Source of the DNA: an uncultured Collinsella sp.
GTDB lineage: Bacteria > Actinomycetota > Coriobacteriia > Coriobacteriales > Coriobacteriaceae
Length of the DNA: 51,618 bases
Reading direction: 5' to 3'
NCBI GenBank assembly: GCA_900542945.1
Contig: UQPI01000008.1
Span: 1 to 51,618 of the forward strand
This document shows positions 47,154 to 51,618 of the stretch, piece by piece. Below the pieces are notes generated by a model. The model saw only the letters and a program-made list of their open reading frames with translations, did no database searches and was not told where the DNA came from. Numbering within the stretch: the first letter of the stretch is position 1; every line of letters begins with the position of its first letter. A program made the translations under genes and the position numbers.

Positions 47154-48140
47154 TTAGCGCTGCGGCTCTGCAGCCCGCACCTGCTCGATGACCTTTTCCA
47201 TCGTGGCGTCGATGCGGTCTTTTTTGAGCTCACATTCCCAGACGGTTATGGGTGTCCAGCCCATTTGAGTGAGTGCTGCCACGGCAGCGCGGTCGCGCTC
47301 GACGTTGCGACGGAACTTTGCCTCCCAAAACTCAACATTGCGCTTTGGCTGGCTCGGATTGCACTTAGGGCAGCGATGCCAAAAACAGCCGTTGACAAAG
47401 ATGGCGATCTTGCGGCCAGGGAAGGCGATGTCGGGCTTGCCGGGAACCTTCCATTCCAAGCGATAGCCCGTAAGGCCCGCTGCGCGCAGGCGCTGTCGTA
47501 CGAGCAGTTCGGGCTTGGTGTTGGCACGCTTGTTGCCCTTCATGGACTTTTTGATGGCGGCGCGCCGGCGGACCAGTTCGCGCTCGTCAGCGGAGAGGTC
47601 CGAGGTATCGATGCCGTCGAGCAGGCCGGGCTTGGGGCGTTTTTTGCTACGGCGCTTAGGCGTGCGCTTGGGTTTGGCGGTGGGTTTGTCGGCTGTGTTG
47701 GGCGCGGCGTCATCAGCGGAGCTTGCCTCAAGCCGATTTTCCTTCAGCTCAATCAGGGCATCAATGAGCCCCTTGTCGGCGGGCATCCATTCCACCGTGG
47801 CAAGCGAGGTGCGCGGAATCCAGCGGATATCGAGCTGACGGTCGTGCTTCTGGGGCTCGCCGGACTCTTTAGCCAGCGAGCAGTAGTAGCACTCCATGGA
47901 GAGATGAAAATCGGGGTAGTCGTACTCAACGGTATAGAAATCGCGCAGGTTGGTGACTTTTACCTGCAGCTCTTCCATGAGCTCGCGGCGTACGGCGTCC
48001 TCGGGCGACTCGCCGCGCATGAGCTTACCACCCGGGAACTCCCAAAGTCCTTGCATGTCGCCGTAGCCGCGCTGCACGGCCAGCAGCTCGTCGGATCCTT
48101 CCTTGCGAATGATCCCAGCGGCAACATGAACAGTCTTCAA
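47154..48140 (-). CDS. Fusion of a Nudix (MutT-like) hydrolase and a Vsr mismatch endonuclease
   Basis: The 328-residue protein joins two DNA-maintenance activities. Residues 1–135 are a Nudix domain with the box GGKLMRGESPEDAVRRELME, EELQV (about 37–60), like MutT, which removes oxidised nucleotides. A Lys/Arg/Pro-rich linker (about 140–175) follows. Residues about 195–328 match Vsr, the endonuclease that nicks at T:G mismatches: NTKPELLVRQRLRAAGL, PGKPDIAFPGRKIAIFVNG with the catalytic Asp, CFWHRCPKCN with His and zinc-type Cys, and GWTPITVWECELK. The start is TTG at 48140 with GAGAGG upstream. No cytosine methylase gene is adjacent, although vsr normally accompanies dcm. Confidence 0.88.
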   Translation of the reverse strand: MKTVHVAAGIIRKEGSDELLAVQRGYGDMQGLWEFPGGKLMRGESPEDAVRRELMEELQVKVTNLRDFYTVEYDYPDFHLSMECYYCSLAKESGEPQKHDRQLDIRWIPRTSLATVEWMPADKGLIDALIELKENRLEASSADDAAPNTADKPTAKPKRTPKRRSKKRPKPGLLDGIDTSDLSADERELVRRRAAIKKSMKGNKRANTKPELLVRQRLRAAGLTGYRLEWKVPGKPDIAFPGRKIAIFVNGCFWHRCPKCNPSQPKRNVEFWEAKFRRNVERDRAAVAALTQMGWTPITVWECELKKDRIDATMEKVIEQVRAAEPQR

Positions 48141-48281
48141 TAGGAGTCCTCTCTCAACATCAACACATGACAGTGCGCTACCTTACACAACGGTAAGGCA
48201 AGCGTAAGCCATATCGATGGTAGCCGACTCGGCTCCTTGCGACTATAGATGCCGTAGACTAATCGCAAGAAAGGACTCGGT

Positions 48282-49067
48282 ATGCAAACCACGCAAACGG
48301 CGACCCCGGTACTGGAGGTCGCGCATCTCGAAAAGGTATATGGAGCGCTGGGCAACGTGACCCGCGCGCTCAACGACGTCAGCTTTACCGTCAACCGCGG
48401 CGAATTCGTCGGCATCATGGGCGCCTCGGGCTCGGGCAAATCGACGCTGCTCAACTGCGTGTCGACCATCGATGCCGCCACGAGCGGCACCATCCGCATC
48501 AACGGCCAGGACGTGACGCGCATGAAACAGGCCAAGCTTTCGCAGTTCCGCCGCGAGGAGCTCGGCTTTATCTTCCAGGACTCCAACCTGCTCGATACGC
48601 TCACGGCGCGCGAGAACATCGCCCTGCCGCTCACCATCGCCCGTGTGAATTCGGCCGAAATCTCGACCCGCGTGCAGGACGTGGCCGCGCGTCTGTCCGT
48701 GAGCCAGGTGCTCGACAAATATCCCTACCAAATGTCCGGCGGCCAGCAGCAGCGCGTCGCTGCCTGCCGCGCGCTCGTCACCGACCCCACTATGATCATG
48801 GCCGACGAGCCCACCGGCGCCCTCGATTCCAAGAGCGCCCGCCTGCTGCTCGAGAGCCTAGAGGCCCTCAACCGTCGCCTGCGCGCCACCGTGCTCATGG
48901 TTACGCACGACAGTTTTGCCGCCAGCTACACGAGCCGTGTGCTGTTTATCCGCGACGGCAAGATCTTCACCGAGCTGCGCCGCGGCGACACCGACCGCCG
49001 AGAGTTCTTCGACCGCATTATGGAGGTCGTTGCCATGATGGGCGGTGAGGGCTCCGATGCTCTGTAA
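48282..49067 (+). CDS. ABC transporter ATP-binding protein, BceA-like
   Basis: The 261-residue ATPase of a two-gene transporter. Walker A is GASGSGKST (about residue 50), the Q loop is FIFQDSNLLDTLTARENIAL, the signature is MSGGQQQRVAACRAL (about 153), Walker B is MIMADEPTGALDS and the switch His is in VLMVTHDSFAA. The MacB/BceA subfamily moves antimicrobial peptides or lipid-linked targets. The ATG at 48282 follows AAAGGA. The permease gene overlaps its end. No two-component system of the BceRS type is in the window. Confidence 0.92.
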   Translation: MQTTQTATPVLEVAHLEKVYGALGNVTRALNDVSFTVNRGEFVGIMGASGSGKSTLLNCVSTIDAATSGTIRINGQDVTRMKQAKLSQFRREELGFIFQDSNLLDTLTARENIALPLTIARVNSAEISTRVQDVAARLSVSQVLDKYPYQMSGGQQQRVAACRALVTDPTMIMADEPTGALDSKSARLLLESLEALNRRLRATVLMVTHDSFAASYTSRVLFIRDGKIFTELRRGDTDRREFFDRIMEVVAMMGGEGSDAL

Positions 49068-51258
49068 ACTCGCTTGGGGCAACGTTCGTCGCGCCGGCCG
49101 CGACTACCTCGTCTACCTGTTGACGCTCACCTTGGGCGTCACCGTATTCTATGCCTTTAATACCGTTTCGATGCAGGTTGATATTGCCGGCATTGAGGAG
49201 GAGGGCCTATCCGAGCTCATGGGTACCATGCTCGGCTACCTCACGTACTTTTTGGCCGGCGTCATGGCCTTTTTGATGGTGTATGCCAATAACTTCATCA
49301 TGAAACGCCGCAAGAAGGAGTTTGGCCTGTACCAGGTGCTCGGCATGGGGCGCGGGCGCGTCGCCACGATCATGGTGCTCGAGACCGTGATAGTTTCGGT
49401 CGGCGCCTTTGTCGCCGGTATTGTGCTGGGCGTGGGGCTCTCTCAGCTCATGACGTTCTTTACGGCCTCGCTCTTTAAGACGCAGATCGCCAATTTCCGC
49501 TTCTTTTTCTCGGTGCATGCGTTCAACCTGACCCTTGCCTGCATGCTCGTAATGTTTGTGCTCACGCTGCTGCTGAACCTTCGCGCCGTGCGTCGTACCA
49601 AACTCATCGAGCTTATGGGTGCCGAGCGTCGCAACGAGAGCATCAAGACGCGCAATCCCTGGATCGCGATTGCCATCTTTGCTGTGGGCGTGGTGCTTAT
49701 GGGCGTGGCCTATTACCGTCTGCTACGTGATGGGTTCCCGCTAACCGAGACGGGCGACAAGCTGGACGGGGCAATGAGCCAGTTTGGCATCACCACGGCC
49801 ATGGTCACGGTAGGCACCTTTGCCCTGTTCTGGGGACTCTCGGGCATGCTTATCAAGCTGCTGCAGAGCTTGCGCGGCGTGTATTGGCGCGGACTTAACA
49901 TGTTTACCGTGCGCCAGCTTGCGGCCAAGGTCAACACGGTGTGCTTTTCGATGGGCGTCATCGCGATGATTCTGTTTTTGGCCATTACCTCGGTGACCTG
50001 TGGTATGTCGATTGCCAACGTGATGAACGAGAATCTGGAGCGCTATAACCCTGTTGACGTATCTCAGACGTATGTCTATTACACGCCCGATAGGCTCGAC
50101 TACTACAAGGAGTATGTCAATCCGTCTGAGGCCGATCGTATGGTGCTGGCAGATGCAACGGTCGATTTGTACGCTGCATGGCATGGCGAGTGCAAGTCGG
50201 CGGACAACAACGACGAGACCGGCAAGAAGGTCAATATCGCCGATGTTGCCGGTGAGCATGTGCAGATCGATTCGTATCTGAGTTACCCGCTTGGCGGCTC
50301 GGGCCCCTCGGTGGTGGCAGGCGAGATGTGCAAGACCATGGGCGAAAAGCTTCCCAAGGCGCTCGAGGGCAGCAATGCCGATGATATGGGCCTGTTTGTG
50401 ACGCCGGCGAGCCAGTACAACAAACTGCGCCAGATGATGGGCGAGGATCCGGTGAGCATTGGCCGCGACCAGTACGTGCTTACGTGTGATATGGGCGGCG
50501 AGCTGGGCGATCTGTACACCAAATACATGGCTGGGGGCCATACCCTCACCTTGGGCGGGCATACGCTCAAGCCCGCAACCGATAAGTCGGACGAAGACAC
50601 GGCTGCCATCGCCAACTCGGCGATGGGCAGCAATCCCGGTACCGTGGTCGTAGCCGATGAGCTGTTGTCCCAACTTAATCTGCAGCCGTATTCCAGTAAT
50701 CTGCTCGTTAACTACAAACAGGGGATGGATACGACCGAGGCAGACGAGAGCATTAAATACACCTTGCTCGATAATCTGCTCGTTGACGGCAAGGAGCCTG
50801 GGTCGTGGGGAGTCTTCTTCACACGTTCCGAGATGTACACGCAAGCAGCGCAGATGAACGGCATGATTAGCTATCTGGCCATCTACATTGGCTTTGTACT
50901 GGTCGTTGCGTGCGCGGCGATTCTGTCGATCCAGCAGCTCTCCAATGTGGCCGACGGCAGCCGCAGCTATCGTGTGCTGGCACAGATCGGCTGTGACGAC
51001 CGTCAGATCCGGCATTCGGTGATGGCGCAGCAAGCGGTGTTCTTCCTGTTCCCACTGGCAGTGGGCTTGGCGCACTCCTTTGTGGCGCTCAAGGTGATCA
51101 TCGAGCTGGTGAGCGTATTCGGCGATATGAGCATCGGCGGCACCGTGGGCCTCACCTGTGCGATCTTCCTGGCGGCCTATGGTGGCTACTTCCTGGTAAC
51201 GTACCTCATGAGCGCCGGCATGGTACAAGCTGCCATCGCCACCCGCTACAGCGAGTAA
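49057..51258 (+). CDS. ABC transporter permease, BceB-like
   Basis: A 733-residue permease with about ten membrane segments. The first ones are at residues about 18–40 and 55–85, and the FtsX-type region near LMVYANNFIMKRRKKEFGLYQ is typical of BceB, as is the large extracellular domain, here about residues 320–610 between two membrane blocks. The end again has four hydrophobic segments (YLAIYIGFVLVVACAAILSI onward). The start at 49057 overlaps the ATPase gene by 11 bases; GTG at 49045 is an alternative. BceAB-type pumps confer resistance to cell-wall-active peptides; substrate here is unknown. A terminator follows. Confidence 0.9.
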   Translation: MLCKLAWGNVRRAGRDYLVYLLTLTLGVTVFYAFNTVSMQVDIAGIEEEGLSELMGTMLGYLTYFLAGVMAFLMVYANNFIMKRRKKEFGLYQVLGMGRGRVATIMVLETVIVSVGAFVAGIVLGVGLSQLMTFFTASLFKTQIANFRFFFSVHAFNLTLACMLVMFVLTLLLNLRAVRRTKLIELMGAERRNESIKTRNPWIAIAIFAVGVVLMGVAYYRLLRDGFPLTETGDKLDGAMSQFGITTAMVTVGTFALFWGLSGMLIKLLQSLRGVYWRGLNMFTVRQLAAKVNTVCFSMGVIAMILFLAITSVTCGMSIANVMNENLERYNPVDVSQTYVYYTPDRLDYYKEYVNPSEADRMVLADATVDLYAAWHGECKSADNNDETGKKVNIADVAGEHVQIDSYLSYPLGGSGPSVVAGEMCKTMGEKLPKALEGSNADDMGLFVTPASQYNKLRQMMGEDPVSIGRDQYVLTCDMGGELGDLYTKYMAGGHTLTLGGHTLKPATDKSDEDTAAIANSAMGSNPGTVVVADELLSQLNLQPYSSNLLVNYKQGMDTTEADESIKYTLLDNLLVDGKEPGSWGVFFTRSEMYTQAAQMNGMISYLAIYIGFVLVVACAAILSIQQLSNVADGSRSYRVLAQIGCDDRQIRHSVMAQQAVFFLFPLAVGLAHSFVALKVIIELVSVFGDMSIGGTVGLTCAIFLAAYGGYFLVTYLMSAGMVQAAIATRYSE

Positions 51259-51296
51259 CAAGCGGGCAAAACCGTCGCAAAATCAGAGCGAATAAC

Positions 51297-51336
51297 CGCC
51301 GCGAAGGGAGTCCAGCTCCCTTCGCGGCGTTTTTTG
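51297..51336 (+). terminator. Intrinsic terminator after the ABC permease
   Basis: CGCCGCGAAGGGAG (51297–51310) pairs perfectly with CTCCCTTCGCGGCG (51316–51329), followed by TTTTTTG. Confidence 0.92.
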
Positions 51337-51357
51337 TCTGACTGATGAGTCTCAAGG

Positions 51358-51480
51358 CCAAGTGAGTAGACTTTTTTGGATCTGTCGAGCACATCGCGGG
51401 TGGCGCCCAATAAAACCGCAGGTCAGGGCTGTGGCGTTTTGGGGCGTGCTTGGCCTCCTGCAAAAAGCCTACTCACTTGG
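51358..51480. repeat. Inverted-repeat intergenic element
   Basis: CCAAGTGAGTAG-AC-TTTTT (51358–51376) and its inverted copy (51462–51480) match with one difference; about 85 bases lie between, including AAACCGCAGGTCAGG. In layout it resembles the element at 32008–32137, whose arms also contain CTACT and which also carries a CCGCAGG-type core. Confidence 0.7.
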
Positions 51481-51493
51481 TTTTACTGCTAGA

Positions 51494-51535
51494 AAACCGC
51501 CGCGAGGGAAAGTAACTCCCTCGCGGCGGTTTTTG
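51494..51535. terminator. Hairpin terminator near the right edge
   Basis: AAACCGCCGCGAGGGA (51494–51509) pairs with TCCCTCGCGGCGGTTT (51517–51532), with T/A runs on both sides, so it can work in both directions. The last 80 bases show no gene. Confidence 0.8.
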
Positions 51536-51618
51536 GCGTTTGCCCAGATAAAACCTGCCAAAATGAACTGCGTCCCGAATCTTGGCCTTCTTTATTAGAA
51601 GCGAACACTAGGACGCTT

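Noticed and set aside
1..51618. Prophage or insertion sequences
   Set aside because: No transposase, integrase, capsid or tail proteins were found in any frame; only repeat-type elements are visible.

Overview
The window is about 51.6 kb of GC-rich actinobacterial DNA. Codon use, gene neighbourhoods (comF–hpf; Aga-type PTS with YajC; lacAB–lacX–lacC) and the intergenic palindromes fit a gut Coriobacteriia, most likely Collinsella. The species call is from memory of the families, not from a search.

Left part (1–10.2 kb): mostly housekeeping genes. comF is followed by a Collinsella-type nuclease-fold protein, a long inverted repeat, a GC-rich stretch behind a good promoter that looks like a structured non-coding RNA (possibly the raiA motif), a solute-binding-like lipoprotein, hibernation factor hpf, and degV. 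A four-gene operon then encodes a beta-hydroxyacid dehydrogenase with a Cys/His-rich tail, a small membrane protein, a HEAT-like protein and an isocitrate dehydrogenase. A membrane-anchored acidic protein closes this part.

Central part (10.2–44.7 kb): a galactose, lactose and N-acetylgalactosamine island. (a) A GalNAc/galactosamine system: PTS IIA–YajC–IIB–IIC–IID, GntR regulator, AgaS, and GalNAc-6-P deacetylase. (b) A first lacX–lacC pair, a C-terminal nagA scar and an EbgC-like gene. (c) tRNA-Thr(CGT) and an orphan PTS IIB whose catalytic His is Tyr. (d) galM, a DeoR regulator, a toxin–antitoxin pair, and a DUF4143 ATPase bordered by repeats. (e) A lactose PTS route: lacG–lacE on the minus strand, a LacI regulator, lacF, a membrane protein, lacA and lacB. 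(f) A second lacX–lacC pair bracketed by two 140-nt elements with the same secondary structure. (g) galT–galK, a LacI regulator, an A-type flavoprotein, a DeoR regulator and a class II (GatY/KbaY-type) aldolase. Lactose is taken up as lactose-6-P, LacG splits it, galactose-6-P goes through LacAB to tagatose-6-P, LacC phosphorylates it, and the class II aldolase (not LacD) cleaves it. Galactosamine-6-P from GalNAc enters at tagatose-6-P through AgaS. Free galactose can use GalM/GalK/GalT; galE is not in the window.

Right part (44.7–51.6 kb): a large nested palindrome, a HAD hydrolase, an AraC regulator, a degraded stretch, a Nudix–Vsr fusion protein, and a BceAB-type ABC transporter, ending in terminators and a stem-type intergenic element.

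The least explained items are the two 140-nt elements at 34600–34739 and 36843–36982. Their stems differ almost completely in sequence yet still pair, while loops and bulged bases are kept. No transposase, integrase or CRISPR array was seen.
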